Positions 1-8,751 of a DNA stretch of 42,805 nucleotides are shown here, piece after piece. The notes below the pieces were generated by a model, which was not told the origin of the DNA, did no database searches, and worked only from the letters and a program-made list of their open reading frames with translations. Where the stretch lies: assembly GCA_013824115.1 (NCBI GenBank), contig PNNG01000024.1, forward strand, positions 1-42,805, given 5' to 3'. Position 1 is the stretch's first letter, and the number at the start of each line of letters is the position of its first letter. The translations under genes and the position numbers were made by a program. This DNA is from Sphingobacteriaceae bacterium (lineage in GTDB: Bacteria; Bacteroidota; Bacteroidia; UBA7662).

Positions 1-476
1 TCTTTGGTAATGGCCAACCCTGCTTTTACGTTCGCAGTGGGGGTAGCGATTATTTCGTCGATCTTGGCACGCCAAGCTGGAATATTTCCGCCAGAAAAAA
101 AAGTGTGACCAGCCCCAAAACCGGGAATGCCGTTCTGCCCAGCGGGGTAATAACTACCCGCCAATTGACTACCAGAACTCTGGAAAAAAGGATCGTTTGC
201 ACCTGAACCATTCAAACCTACTTTAATACCATGAAATTTGCCCGCATGGGTGGTTTTAGCACTGTAAAGTGCTGGTATACCAGCGGAACCGCATGGGCCA
301 CACCAGGTACCGCTGAAATTCACACCAAAGGCATTTTGTACACGCTCTACGGCCAGAGGATCGCCACCTCCGCCACCGGGGTTGTTTGGATTATTGGGGT
401 CGGCCGGATCTACAGGAGTCTTTTGACATCCCAAAATCAAAACACCGGCCATCAAAGTGAAGAATAACTTTCTCAT
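1..476 (-). CDS. Omp28-like lipoprotein with a thioredoxin-type CxxC motif (3' end outside window)
   Basis: This is a minus-strand gene whose first 158 codons are visible and whose C-terminus lies beyond the window edge. It starts MRKLFFTLMAGVLILGCQ, a lipoprotein signal with the lipobox cysteine at residue 17, so it should be lipid-anchored in the envelope. A Pro/Asn/Gly-rich linker (about residues 22-38) is followed by FSGTWCGPCGSAGIP, with cysteines at 58 and 61 placed as in thioredoxin-fold proteins. The arrangement of lipobox, linker and early CxxC resembles the Omp28-related lipoproteins of Bacteroidota, and a second such protein lies at 2855-3718. Whether the cysteines are redox active or structural cannot be told. 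The family call is likely but rests on the N-terminal part only. Confidence 0.75.
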   Translation of the reverse strand, partial: MRKLFFTLMAGVLILGCQKTPVDPADPNNPNNPGGGGGDPLAVERVQNAFGVNFSGTWCGPCGSAGIPALYSAKTTHAGKFHGIKVGLNGSGANDPFFQSSGSQLAGSYYPAGQNGIPGFGAGHTFFSGGNIPAWRAKIDEIIATPTANVKAGLAITK

Positions 477-726
477 GTTCAACAGGTTTTAAAGCTCTAA
501 AGTAAATGTAATTAACGAATATACAATCAATATGGCAACATAAACTTTACGCAACTTGAAATGAAAAGAACTGTAAAACATCGTTCGCTTAATGCTAAGC
601 AAGTCAAGTAAGATATTTTTTAGTGTCTAAAAAGTTCAATAGATGAGCGTTGGGGGTGCAATTTTTTCTTATTGACAGGTCTCAGTAAAAAAACGGAGTG
701 CGGTTGATTTTTAAGTTTTTTATTGA

Positions 727-2766
727 TTACCGTGTAAGAACTAATTTCTGACTAAAATGGTTTTTTTCGCTATTTGCCTCAACAATATATATACCAGAAG
801 GCAAGTCCTCGAGTAAGAATTTGCACTCCATATTGCTAGATTCGTATTTTTTCTTTGTTTGTCTAACTATTTTTCCGTCAATATTTCTTATTGACACATT
901 CCAAATGCCTTCAGAAGAGACTTGTATTGTAACGCTATTTGTTGCTGGATTAGGATAAACTTTGACTCCACTTACAGGAATCTCTTTCAATTCATCCTTT
1001 TCAATCCGAAAATCAACATTTGGGTTCTCAAAAGATTCTCTACCGTTCGGCCAACATGAGCATTGACCCTCGGCAAACATCACTGTAGGCAATAAAGTTG
1101 CTTCATTTAATCTATTCAATCCCACTCCAACTGTAGATATACTAAATTTAGAAAATGATATTGTTTGCAAATCTTTTTCGCCTTCAGGAGGGTACAACAC
1201 GCATGATGTGAAATAAGGGTCAGGCAAAAACGACATTTCACCTAAATCATGACATTCATAATTTAGCTTCCAGTAATCATCACAAATCGTTACAGCTCCA
1301 GTTGTTAGTAAACTCGTAAATGAACTATTTGGCCCACCGTAAAGTTCGATGAGTGAATTTGGATTCCAAACCTTGTAGCCGGCACTACCGGGGATAACCG
1401 CATGCCTAGATTCATGATTAAAGCCCATAACATCTATAGACGAAAAATTATTGAGTCCGACCGAAGAAGAACCTCCTGTATAGCCTGTGGAATTTTGTCG
1501 GCCGCTTCCAAGAAACATTCTGTGACCCAATGAACTGTAAAAGAGCGACTTACCTACAACTTCATTCCCGTAAAAAGATGCACGTGACTTTTGAATCTCG
1601 ACAAACGGGACTGGGTTTATTAAAAATCCGCCAGCCAAATCACTTAATATTAAAGCGTTGCCAATATAACTAATAGCAGGACCTCTTCGCACATGTGTGT
1701 CATTATTGCGACCCCAATCCATTGCCGCAAACGAAAAAGCATTTTGGTTGTGTGGATTTAGTGAAATACTTGTGACGAGCCCATCGGACCTTAAAGAAAA
1801 AGGCTGAGACTTACTCAAAACCACATACTTCAACCTTGGATTAAGCCCCATTAGAAGACTATCAATATCCATAATTCCCAAAAAAACGAAATAAGGGGTT
1901 CGATTTTCGAGTTGTAACCGTTCCTCTCCACCACCTAGCAGTAGATGTGTGTTTTTGTTGTCTTGAGCGAACTGCGTCAACTGAATGTCTGTAACAATTA
2001 GCTTTGGAGTGCCATTAGCTGTGCCACCAATCTGCTGCTTGCGAACAAGTTGGCCGGTAAAAGGATTTATAAAAGATATATAAGACAATGGAAAATTCGC
2101 TTGATTAACTATCAATGAAGAAATCACTAAAAAGTTATTCTCGTTTGCTTCTAAATATGACACATCTGTTAAACTCTCATTTTGACCATGAGAATGCGAT
2201 TCATTTAACATTGTCACCCATTCAAGAGAAATCCTATCCATTGCAACCCTGACAGCCGCCACGAAAGGTCTGGATATTAGTGCACTATTAGTTGTGCTGT
2301 AGTTGCATCCAATCAAATTACCTGACAATGCCTTCCTGGCGTGTACAATAACATCACCAGATATATAAATCAGGTGTACTGGTGCTTGTGACATTCCGTG
2401 TTTAATAACTTTCTTAATTCGAGAAGAAACCAAACCCTGACCAATAAAATTAGGAAAAATCAAGTGATAAGCTTTATTTACTGCATTCATATTGGGAGAT
2501 ACCAACATCAAAATCCCTTGAGAACATCCTTCATCAGGCTTGGAATCGGGATAAAATCCTTCACCCACTGTAACAATCCCTAACGAACCTAAATCAACTG
2601 ATTCATAAGCGAAGACTCCTCCAGCTTCAAGCCTAAATGTTTGCTTTCCTTTAGACACAAGACTCAGCGATTGCGCATTTCCCTTTGAGAAAACAAAAGA
2701 ATTTGCTAAAACAATGAAAATTGTTAGCAAAAAACGAAAATTAACATTGGATATAATACTTTTCAT
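727..2766 (-). CDS. Large secreted protein with T9SS type A sorting domain
   Basis: This encodes 679 residues. The N-terminus has a cleavable signal peptide (hydrophobic stretch about residues 10-28, ending FSKGNAQS). The last 80 or so residues form a T9SS type A sorting domain: VKVYPNPATNSVTIQV, then VSIRNIDGKIVRQ, then LPSGIYIVE and a basic end KLVLTR. The protein should cross the outer membrane through the type IX system and be cell-surface attached or released. I recognise no domain in the 570-residue central part, which is rich in Ser, Asn and Gly and may form a beta-propeller or beta-sandwich. A textbook Bacteroidota promoter lies just upstream. The gene is monocistronic or the first of its unit; its substrate or role is unknown. 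Confidence 0.85.
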   Translation of the reverse strand: MKSIISNVNFRFLLTIFIVLANSFVFSKGNAQSLSLVSKGKQTFRLEAGGVFAYESVDLGSLGIVTVGEGFYPDSKPDEGCSQGILMLVSPNMNAVNKAYHLIFPNFIGQGLVSSRIKKVIKHGMSQAPVHLIYISGDVIVHARKALSGNLIGCNYSTTNSALISRPFVAAVRVAMDRISLEWVTMLNESHSHGQNESLTDVSYLEANENNFLVISSLIVNQANFPLSYISFINPFTGQLVRKQQIGGTANGTPKLIVTDIQLTQFAQDNKNTHLLLGGGEERLQLENRTPYFVFLGIMDIDSLLMGLNPRLKYVVLSKSQPFSLRSDGLVTSISLNPHNQNAFSFAAMDWGRNNDTHVRRGPAISYIGNALILSDLAGGFLINPVPFVEIQKSRASFYGNEVVGKSLFYSSLGHRMFLGSGRQNSTGYTGGSSSVGLNNFSSIDVMGFNHESRHAVIPGSAGYKVWNPNSLIELYGGPNSSFTSLLTTGAVTICDDYWKLNYECHDLGEMSFLPDPYFTSCVLYPPEGEKDLQTISFSKFSISTVGVGLNRLNEATLLPTVMFAEGQCSCWPNGRESFENPNVDFRIEKDELKEIPVSGVKVYPNPATNSVTIQVSSEGIWNVSIRNIDGKIVRQTKKKYESSNMECKFLLEDLPSGIYIVEANSEKNHFSQKLVLTR

Positions 2767-2782
2767 TCGTAAATCATTTGCT

Positions 2783-2812
2783 CAAATATAAGAAACTATT
2801 TGTTACTCACAA
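2783..2812 (-). promoter_or_regulatory. Bacteroidota-type promoter of the T9SS protein gene
   Basis: Read on the minus strand, TTG (2812-2810) is followed after exactly 19 bases by TATATTTG (2790-2783), matching the known Bacteroidota housekeeping pattern TTTG-N19-TAnnTTTG. The start codon at 2766 lies 16 bases downstream, giving a very short leader, as is common in this phylum. Confidence 0.6.
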
Positions 2813-2854
2813 GATGGAATTATAAATACTCTATATCCAAACATTAATAACGTC

Positions 2855-3718
2855 TTATAAACTAATACTTGTCACGGCAGCTTGTAATACCCGCTTATCG
2901 GTACCAATGCGGTGCACAAAAGCCACCACACTGGTATTGGCCCTATTCCAAGCCTCATTGAGTGTGATTTCGTAATTGTACTCAAAAACCCGGTTGGCAG
3001 GCAAGCTGGGAGCCACCAAATTCACCCCATTATAGGGAGTAATACACTGGCGGAGCACATGTTTGTGGGCATAGCTCGAATCGATGCCCGTGGGCGTAAG
3101 TTGAAAGTCAACAATATTGTCTTCAACTACATATACCGTTAAATGAATGGCCTCCGATTGGGCCTGATTCAACTTTATTTTCACTTGAACATTGGCTTTT
3201 CCATTGGCCAAATTGAGTTGTTTGCTGAGGCTCACATTCACTTCTGGACTTCCTTGCAATTCATTTCCTATGTAATTGCTCCACTTTTGGTCGGAAATCA
3301 CAATCTGATTTTCGGCGGCGAATTTAGTGCGGTTTATAGCACCCGAGGGATAGCCCTGTGCCCCACCCAACAAGTTTTCGAGGCTGGGACCTTCGGCAAT
3401 GCGGAAATCGCTGCGGCCGGTGTATGGGCTCGCAAATAAGCCCGTGTGAATACCCACAGGAACAATGCGGCCCGGATTGGCAGTTTGTAAGTTCAAAATG
3501 GTAGTATGCGCACGTGGACAGTTCACACAGCGAACTCCGGTGAACTCTTCGAGCAAAGCAATGCGTTGCTGCGGCACATCGGCCGTTGCATCTATATAAG
3601 TGGTATCAGAACGACTGCTGTTGTTGTTGGTTCCCAAATTCACAGCCGGTCCCACTTCCATACAAGCCGTGGCCAAGGCCATCCATACGGCAGCAAAAAG
3701 AAAGCGATGGTTGCTCAT
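2855..3718 (-). CDS. Omp28-related outer membrane lipoprotein
   Basis: This encodes 287 residues starting MSNHRFLFAAVWMALATAC, a lipoprotein signal peptide with the lipobox cysteine at residue 19. Residues about 53-75 carry LLEEFTGVRCVNCPRAH, the hallmark of Omp28-related proteins, a thioredoxin-like fold with a CxxC. The C-terminal half looks like an Ig-like beta domain. The start codon lies 3 bases after the stop of the DUF6029-type gene, so the two are translationally linked. Together with the nearby TlpA-like gene the neighbourhood suggests envelope thiol chemistry or assembly of an outer-membrane protein, but that is inference. The family is named after a Porphyromonas outer-membrane protein whose exact role is not established. 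Confidence 0.88.
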   Translation of the reverse strand: MSNHRFLFAAVWMALATACMEVGPAVNLGTNNNSSRSDTTYIDATADVPQQRIALLEEFTGVRCVNCPRAHTTILNLQTANPGRIVPVGIHTGLFASPYTGRSDFRIAEGPSLENLLGGAQGYPSGAINRTKFAAENQIVISDQKWSNYIGNELQGSPEVNVSLSKQLNLANGKANVQVKIKLNQAQSEAIHLTVYVVEDNIVDFQLTPTGIDSSYAHKHVLRQCITPYNGVNLVAPSLPANRVFEYNYEITLNEAWNRANTSVVAFVHRIGTDKRVLQAAVTSISL

Positions 3719-3721
3719 GAC

Positions 3722-5308
3722 TTAAAAAGATGAAGTTAACGAAAAACGCATACCATTAAAAGCGGGTTCTATGCGGCACACACCGCCAGTACATATCACC
3801 CCTTCTACCTGGCGCACATAACCCCCGGTTAAACGCATTTTTTGGAGGTTCATTGCCCCAAAAATGGTGTAGTAGTGGATGCGTTTTTCTGGGTCTTTAT
3901 TGCCATAATTCCACATATCCATGATGCTGATGCTGTATTTGGGTGCAATGTTGTACTCGAGCAAGCCCCACCACCAGCTTCCAAGGTCCTGGCGGGTTTG
4001 CATATGCGATATTTCGGCCCTCAGCGATTTTTTTCGGCTGATTTTATAGGTAAGTTCTCCAAAGGGGGTAATGGTTCTCACCATGGGTGCATTGGGCTTA
4101 AATTCATAAATTTCCTGATTGTACATCAAGCGCTGAATACCCACCATGGCACTCCACTTTTTATCGATTTTGATTTTAGCTTCGGTGTAAAATTCGCGAA
4201 ACAACAAATTGCCCGAAAGGTCGGTTACGTTAGAACCATTCACCATAAGGGTGCCCTTGCCGCCCAAATCGATTACCGCATCGCCCTGAATGCCCTGTTC
4301 GCCAATGAGCTGGGTAGCGGGTGCATAACGGGCCGTGAGGCGGTAGGTGTTCATGCGGGCCGATGGGGGGATGAAGTTGATGAGCCCGTCGTTCAGAATT
4401 TCGAGGGGCGAAACGCGGAATTCGTAAAAGGAAGTGCGCTTGTAGGTGAGGTTCATGCCAAAACCGGGCTGTGCATAGCCCAAACCCGTAAGTACCACCG
4501 AACCCGGCTTGTTGATCATCTGACCCTCGCGGTTTTGCACCGCCTCGCGGCTTTTGCCTGCAATTTCAAAATTCCAGTTGAAGCGGCCCCAATCAAGCGA
4601 GTTGTAAGCCGAATAGGCAAAGGCATTGTACTTAGGAATGAAGCGCTGCCCTACCGGTTCGTTTTCGATGGCGGCCACCACCAGGTTCATGGTACTGTTG
4701 TCGAGCGTACGGTTGACCACCGAGGCGCCGGGACGGATAAAAATATTGTCGGCCAGCTGGATGTTGCCATCGAGATTGAGGCCTTTGATAACCGGACGGT
4801 AGGTTTCGAACAAGAATTTCTGACGCCCTACAAAGCCCTTCATCTGCCAGTTATCGTTGAGCTGGTATTTGGCATGCATGCCGAACATGGCATAGTCTAA
4901 ATTCTGGCCCCGGCCTTCATATGCCCTAAAGGTGATGCCGTTTCCGAACTGATCGTAGAAATTACCTACCGTGAGCTCCAGCTTATCGAGCTTTTTGCGG
5001 GCAAACCAAAAGCCAATGCCTTGGTTGTTTTGCACGATATACGGATTGCGTAAACCCGAGTTGAGAAACAAATCGAATCGTACCCCTACGGTAAGGTCAT
5101 CTTTGCGGTAATTAAGGTTCAACCAGCCATCGGTAGACGAAAGCTGTTGGTAATATTGTGGCGGAATTTGATTCGACAATACGGTCGAATCGAGGAAAAA
5201 GAAGTTTTGGAACAACTCCAAATCGCCGGTCACCACGCCTTGGGCTTGGGTTTTACCGACTTGCATCCCCCCCAACAGGCACAGGAGGAGCAACAAACGT
5301 TTGAACAT
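3722..5308 (-). CDS. Outer-membrane beta-barrel-like protein, DUF6029-type
   Basis: This encodes 528 residues with a signal peptide (MFKRLLLLLCLLGGMQVGKTQAQG). The mature part begins VVTGDLELFQNFFF and continues with many alternating amphipathic strands rich in Tyr, Phe and Asn, ending in a terminal Phe (RFSLTSSF), as expected of an outer-membrane beta-barrel. Composition, length and adjacency to an Omp28-type lipoprotein match the DUF6029 family of Bacteroidota. It is the first gene of a two-gene operon with the Omp28 gene, which begins 3 bases after its stop. Its function is unknown: a porin-like channel or a structural barrel are both possible. Gene boundaries are secure; the family name is from memory of this neighbourhood. 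Confidence 0.8.
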   Translation of the reverse strand: MFKRLLLLLCLLGGMQVGKTQAQGVVTGDLELFQNFFFLDSTVLSNQIPPQYYQQLSSTDGWLNLNYRKDDLTVGVRFDLFLNSGLRNPYIVQNNQGIGFWFARKKLDKLELTVGNFYDQFGNGITFRAYEGRGQNLDYAMFGMHAKYQLNDNWQMKGFVGRQKFLFETYRPVIKGLNLDGNIQLADNIFIRPGASVVNRTLDNSTMNLVVAAIENEPVGQRFIPKYNAFAYSAYNSLDWGRFNWNFEIAGKSREAVQNREGQMINKPGSVVLTGLGYAQPGFGMNLTYKRTSFYEFRVSPLEILNDGLINFIPPSARMNTYRLTARYAPATQLIGEQGIQGDAVIDLGGKGTLMVNGSNVTDLSGNLLFREFYTEAKIKIDKKWSAMVGIQRLMYNQEIYEFKPNAPMVRTITPFGELTYKISRKKSLRAEISHMQTRQDLGSWWWGLLEYNIAPKYSISIMDMWNYGNKDPEKRIHYYTIFGAMNLQKMRLTGGYVRQVEGVICTGGVCRIEPAFNGMRFSLTSSF

Positions 5309-5403
5309 GCTTGAAATGCTGGTTATAAGAAGCTGTTAAATTACACGTTCTAATTGGCTTCGCCACGCATTCAACATTTATTTATGTTTCCTAACTTCAC
5401 CGC

Positions 5404-5904
5404 ATGAGAAAACTCTTTGTATTGGCCGCCTTGCTTTGGGGCTTGTCGGCACAGGCCCAGGAAAAAGCCGGCTTGCCCAATGTGCAACTGAAAGACATCA
5501 ATGGCAATGTGGTAAACATACAAGACCTGGCAACCGCCGGCGAACCCCTCATTGTGTCGTTTTGGGCTACCTGGTGTACGCCTTGCAAAAAAGAGTTGTC
5601 GAACTATGCCGACTTGTATGCCGATTGGCAGAAGGATTTCAAAGTGAAGGTAGTTGCTATCAGTATTGACGATGCGCGCAATACGGCCAAGGTAAAGGCC
5701 TATGTGAATGGGGTAAAATGGCCCTTTCAAATCTTGCTAGACCCCAACGAGGACATGAAGCGTTCGTTGAATTTCCAAACGGTGCCTTTCACCATCCTCA
5801 TTGATGGCAACGGCAAAATCATCTACCGCCACAATAGTTATGTGGAGGGAGATGAGTTTGTAATGGAAGAAAAACTGAAGAAACTTACTTCAGACGCTCG
5901 CTGA
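5404..5904 (+). CDS. TlpA-family periplasmic thiol-disulfide oxidoreductase
   Basis: This encodes 166 residues. A signal peptide (MRKLFVLAALLWGLSAQAQ) sends it to the periplasm. The mature part is a thioredoxin-like AhpC/TSA-Redoxin domain: LPNVQLKDINGNVVNIQDL, then FWATWCTPCKKEL with the redox cysteine pair near residues 58 and 61, a cis-proline loop (VPFTILID) and GKIIYRHNSY. It probably reduces disulfides in envelope proteins. It is divergent from the DUF6029/Omp28 operon, which carries another CxxC protein. Its last 20 bases overlap the 3' end of the convergent kinase gene. The precise partner (cytochrome maturation, lipoprotein repair) cannot be told. Confidence 0.9.
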   Translation: MRKLFVLAALLWGLSAQAQEKAGLPNVQLKDINGNVVNIQDLATAGEPLIVSFWATWCTPCKKELSNYADLYADWQKDFKVKVVAISIDDARNTAKVKAYVNGVKWPFQILLDPNEDMKRSLNFQTVPFTILIDGNGKIIYRHNSYVEGDEFVMEEKLKKLTSDAR

Positions 5905-6724
5905 AGTAGCGATACAGCTCGTGAACGGGCTTTTTGAGCACTTTACCCTTTTGTAAATTCAGTTCGGACATTACTTCATCAAGCAGTGGCCCAAAATGGT
6001 GCGCAATTGAGCCCACAAAATGTACCGGTATGGTGTGTACATTCGGATAGCGCATCACATGTACATTGAAGAAACGTCGGAAACCTTCTTTCACCACTTC
6101 CTGCACATAGGTTTCGTGGAGGTGATTCGACAATACCCGGGCAAATGAAGCAAAATACACATTCACATGCGGCTCCTGGTAGGCATTGTGGAAGATGATC
6201 TCTTTGGATAGCACGTACTTCTCATTCAGCTCAGCCTCGAGGCCAGCTGGCAGCAAGTGATACAAGTAATCGGCCAGCAAACGTTTGCCCAAGTACGAAC
6301 CACTGGCTTCATCGCCCAACAAATAACCGAGGGCGGGTACCACTTGGCTCCAGTTTTTACCATCGTAATGGCAAGAGTTTGAACCCGTGCCAATGATGCA
6401 GGTGATGCCCTCGTCGTCGAAATTGGTGGCAATGGCCGCTCCCAAAATATCGTGCTCCACCAAAATTTTGGCGTTTTTGAAGAACTGCTGCAGGGCGCGG
6501 TGCACAATGGCGTTCCGCTCGGGACTCGAACAGCCTGCTCCGTAAAAAAACAGGTTGGTTACCTGGTTGGCAATATCGCGCAGGGGCGATGCCGATAATT
6601 CGGCAATGATGAATTCGTGATCGTGGTAAAATGGATTGAACCCGCGGGTGCTCACAAAGTGCTCCCCATCGGGTTGGTATTTCCAATCGGCTTTGGTGCT
6701 GCCGCTATCGCATACTAGTAACAT
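5885..6724 (-). CDS. BadF/BadG/BcrA/BcrD-type ATPase, likely N-acetylglucosamine kinase
   Basis: This encodes 279 residues of the ASKHA fold. The phosphate-1 motif is at the N-terminus (LLVCDSGSTKADW), and the phosphate-2/adenosine region includes CIIGTGSNSCHY. Proteins of this length and motif set in Bacteroidota are annotated as N-acetylglucosamine kinase-like or BadF-type ATPases. They phosphorylate an amino sugar, probably released in peptidoglycan or chitin recycling. It starts 9 bases after the pfkA stop, so it is probably cotranscribed with phosphofructokinase, which supports a sugar-kinase role. The 3' end overlaps tlpA by 20 bases. The sugar specificity is inferred from the family. 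Confidence 0.85.
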   Translation of the reverse strand: MLLVCDSGSTKADWKYQPDGEHFVSTRGFNPFYHDHEFIIAELSASPLRDIANQVTNLFFYGAGCSSPERNAIVHRALQQFFKNAKILVEHDILGAAIATNFDDEGITCIIGTGSNSCHYDGKNWSQVVPALGYLLGDEASGSYLGKRLLADYLYHLLPAGLEAELNEKYVLSKEIIFHNAYQEPHVNVYFASFARVLSNHLHETYVQEVVKEGFRRFFNVHVMRYPNVHTIPVHFVGSIAHHFGPLLDEVMSELNLQKGKVLKKPVHELYRYFSERLK

Positions 6725-6733
6725 GCTGCTAAG

Positions 6734-7717
6734 TTAGATGGAAAGTATTTTAGAAATGCGATACAAATCGTCATCCATATCGGAATGCAATTTGGCCGCT
6801 TGGGTGAGGGGGGTATAAACAATTTTGTTGTTGATAATCCCCGCCATCATTTTGGTTTGACCATCCTTGAGTCCTTCTATGGCCGCCACACCCAGTCGGC
6901 TGGCCAAAACCCGGTCGAAACAGCTCGGACTACCTCCGCGCTGGATGTGGCCAAGGATGGTTACTTTCATTTCGTAGCCATCGAACTGTTCTTTTACTTT
7001 TTGGGCTACTTCGTAAGCACCGCCTTCTTCGTCGCCTTCGGCCACTATGACCATGCCCGACGTCTTGCGGTTGGCGCGGCCTTTTTTGAGGCTCACCACC
7101 AAATCGTCGATATTGGTTTTGGTTTCGGGTATCAAAATATCTTCGCAACCGGCTGCAATGCCTGCATTGAGGGCAATGTAGCCAGCATCGCGCCCCATCA
7201 CCTCAATAAAAAAGAGGCGGTTGTGGGCATCGGCGGTATCGCGAATTTTGTCGATGGCTTCAACCACGGTATTGGTGGCTGTATCGTAACCGATGGTATA
7301 ATCGGTACCGTATAAGTCATTGTCGATGGTACCAGGCAAACCCATCACGGCCACATCGTATTTGTTAGAGAAATGATAGGCTCCTTTAAAAGAGCCGTCG
7401 CCCCCCACTACTACCAAGGCGTTGATGCCCCTTTCTTTCAATTGTTGGTAGGCCTTTTCCATGCCGGCTTCGGTGCGAAACTCTTCGCTGCGGGCCGATT
7501 TGAGGATAGTGCCACCCCTATTGATGATGTTGCTTACCGAGCGAAGGTCCATCTTTTTGAAGTCGCCCCTGATCAAGCCATCGTAGCCACGGGTAACGCC
7601 CCACATTTCGAAGCCATAATAAATGCCGGTTCGCACGAGGGCACGGATGCAGGCGTTCATTCCCGGCGCATCTCCTCCTGATGTTAATATGGCAATTTTC
7701 TGAATTTGTGTTGACAT
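6734..7717 (-). CDS. pfkA: ATP-dependent 6-phosphofructokinase
   Basis: This encodes 327 residues and phosphorylates fructose 6-phosphate to the 1,6-bisphosphate, the committed step of glycolysis. The glycine-rich ATP site is near the start (LTSGGDAPGMN, GGD at 14-16), followed by VVGGDGSF (105-109), the catalytic segment GTIDNDLYGTDYTIG (Asp132 and Asp134) and the substrate segment EVMGRDAGY. Length and layout are those of bacterial PfkA. The open frame extends upstream to 8074, but family homology begins at MSTQIQKIAIL, and the extra 119 codons run antisense into the neighbouring secreted-protein gene, so I place the start at 7717. It probably forms an operon with the BadF-type kinase downstream. 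Confidence 0.95.
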   Translation of the reverse strand: MSTQIQKIAILTSGGDAPGMNACIRALVRTGIYYGFEMWGVTRGYDGLIRGDFKKMDLRSVSNIINRGGTILKSARSEEFRTEAGMEKAYQQLKERGINALVVVGGDGSFKGAYHFSNKYDVAVMGLPGTIDNDLYGTDYTIGYDTATNTVVEAIDKIRDTADAHNRLFFIEVMGRDAGYIALNAGIAAGCEDILIPETKTNIDDLVVSLKKGRANRKTSGMVIVAEGDEEGGAYEVAQKVKEQFDGYEMKVTILGHIQRGGSPSCFDRVLASRLGVAAIEGLKDGQTKMMAGIINNKIVYTPLTQAAKLHSDMDDDLYRISKILSI

Positions 7718-7882
7718 GCTATTGCGTGAATTGGCTGGCAATTTACTGCTTATACATAGCGCCAGCAAACTTTTTTTGCCATTGGCTGTTGTTGAAGAAT
7801 TTTCAAAAAAATTGTGAATTTTTTTTGCAAATAAAATCTCTTTGTTAATTTTAGACCATATTGTCATTAAATCTAAAATCGT

Positions 7883-8647
7883 ATGAAAAAAATCTTTACT
7901 CTTTTGGTTGCTGCCGGTTTCAGTTTGGCTGCCAACGCACAAGTGGTAACCATTTCTCCAGCTAACGCTACGGGAAACCAAGCCATCACAATCACCCTCA
8001 ACGCTGCCAATGCTTGCGTACCTACTGGCAAACAGCCTGTAACTGCTACAGCTGCTACTTCTGTTAACATGCACTCAGGTGTTGGTATTCACCCCGACAT
8101 CAACAATGCCGATGGAAAATGGACCAACGTAATTGCATGGGATGAGCCCGGCACCACTTTGACCTCACAAGGCAATGGTATTTACACCATTACCATCACT
8201 CCCCGCACGTTTTACAACGTTGACCCAGCTTCAACCATTCACCGTTTGAGCATGGTATTCAATGGTGGTTCATGGGATTTCGAAGCGAAGGATCCAACCG
8301 GAACTCCTGGCACTTGTAACGACTTCTTCATTGAGTTGTCTACCGCTACCAGCGTTGCCGAGCAAGCTTTGGAGGCCCGTTCAGTAAAGGCTTATCCAAA
8401 TCCTTTCAGCGATGCTACCACTGTAAGCTTCACTACTTTGCGTGATGCTCAGGTGAAAGTGAATGTATTCAACATCCTCGGCCAGGAAGTGGCTACCGTA
8501 CTCGACAGCAAACTCGAGAGCGGCAAGCACTTTGCCAAGTGGGATGGCAGCAGCAACAGCGGCCAAAACTTGCCTAACGGACAGTATTTCATCCAGGTGA
8601 GTGTTGATGGTGCTGTAAGCACTGCGAAAGTGGTATTGAACCGCTAA
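7883..8647 (+). CDS. Small secreted T9SS protein sharing a module with the adjacent amylase
   Basis: This encodes 254 residues. Signal peptide MKKIFTLLVAAGFSLAANAQ. Residues about 21-150 form a beta-rich module containing GNGIYTITITPRTFYNV, followed by a segment with IHRLSMVFNGG. The same pattern (GNNRYSITYVPRTFYG, then LSLAFVF) occurs at the N-terminus of the amylase just downstream, so the two genes share a homologous domain. Residues about 170-254 are a T9SS type A sorting domain: VKAYPNPFSDATTVSF, FNILGQEVATV and LPNGQYFIQV. It is therefore exported to the cell surface or medium. A separate stem-loop terminator follows. A role as a starch-binding accessory protein is an inference from the neighbourhood and shared module. 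Confidence 0.87.
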   Translation: MKKIFTLLVAAGFSLAANAQVVTISPANATGNQAITITLNAANACVPTGKQPVTATAATSVNMHSGVGIHPDINNADGKWTNVIAWDEPGTTLTSQGNGIYTITITPRTFYNVDPASTIHRLSMVFNGGSWDFEAKDPTGTPGTCNDFFIELSTATSVAEQALEARSVKAYPNPFSDATTVSFTTLRDAQVKVNVFNILGQEVATVLDSKLESGKHFAKWDGSSNSGQNLPNGQYFIQVSVDGAVSTAKVVLNR

Positions 8648-8669
8648 TTCAAAATCAGCCGATTATCAA

Positions 8670-8700
8670 AGAGCCATGTGAAAGCATGGCTCTTTTTTTT
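8670..8700 (+). terminator. Rho-independent terminator after the small secreted T9SS gene
   Basis: A perfect 9-bp stem (AGAGCCATG at 8670-8678 with CATGGCTCT at 8685-8693), a 6-base loop and an eight-T run. It sits 22 bases after the stop codon and separates this gene from the amylase. Confidence 0.88.
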
Positions 8701-8751
8701 GGTCATTTTGACGCGTTTTCGTAAATTACCCAACATAACAAATCCATAAAA

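Noticed and set aside
231..467. 78-codon plus-strand frame at the window start
   Set aside because: It is antisense to the Omp28-like lipoprotein, whose lipobox and CxxC motif identify the real frame.
3842..4900. 352-codon plus-strand frame opposite the DUF6029-type gene
   Set aside because: It is a shadow of the real gene on the other strand; the product has no signal peptide, domain or family pattern.
7718..8074. 119-codon N-terminal extension of phosphofructokinase
   Set aside because: It lies antisense to the 5' part of the T9SS gene at 7883 and has no resemblance to PfkA, whose family homology begins at 7717.
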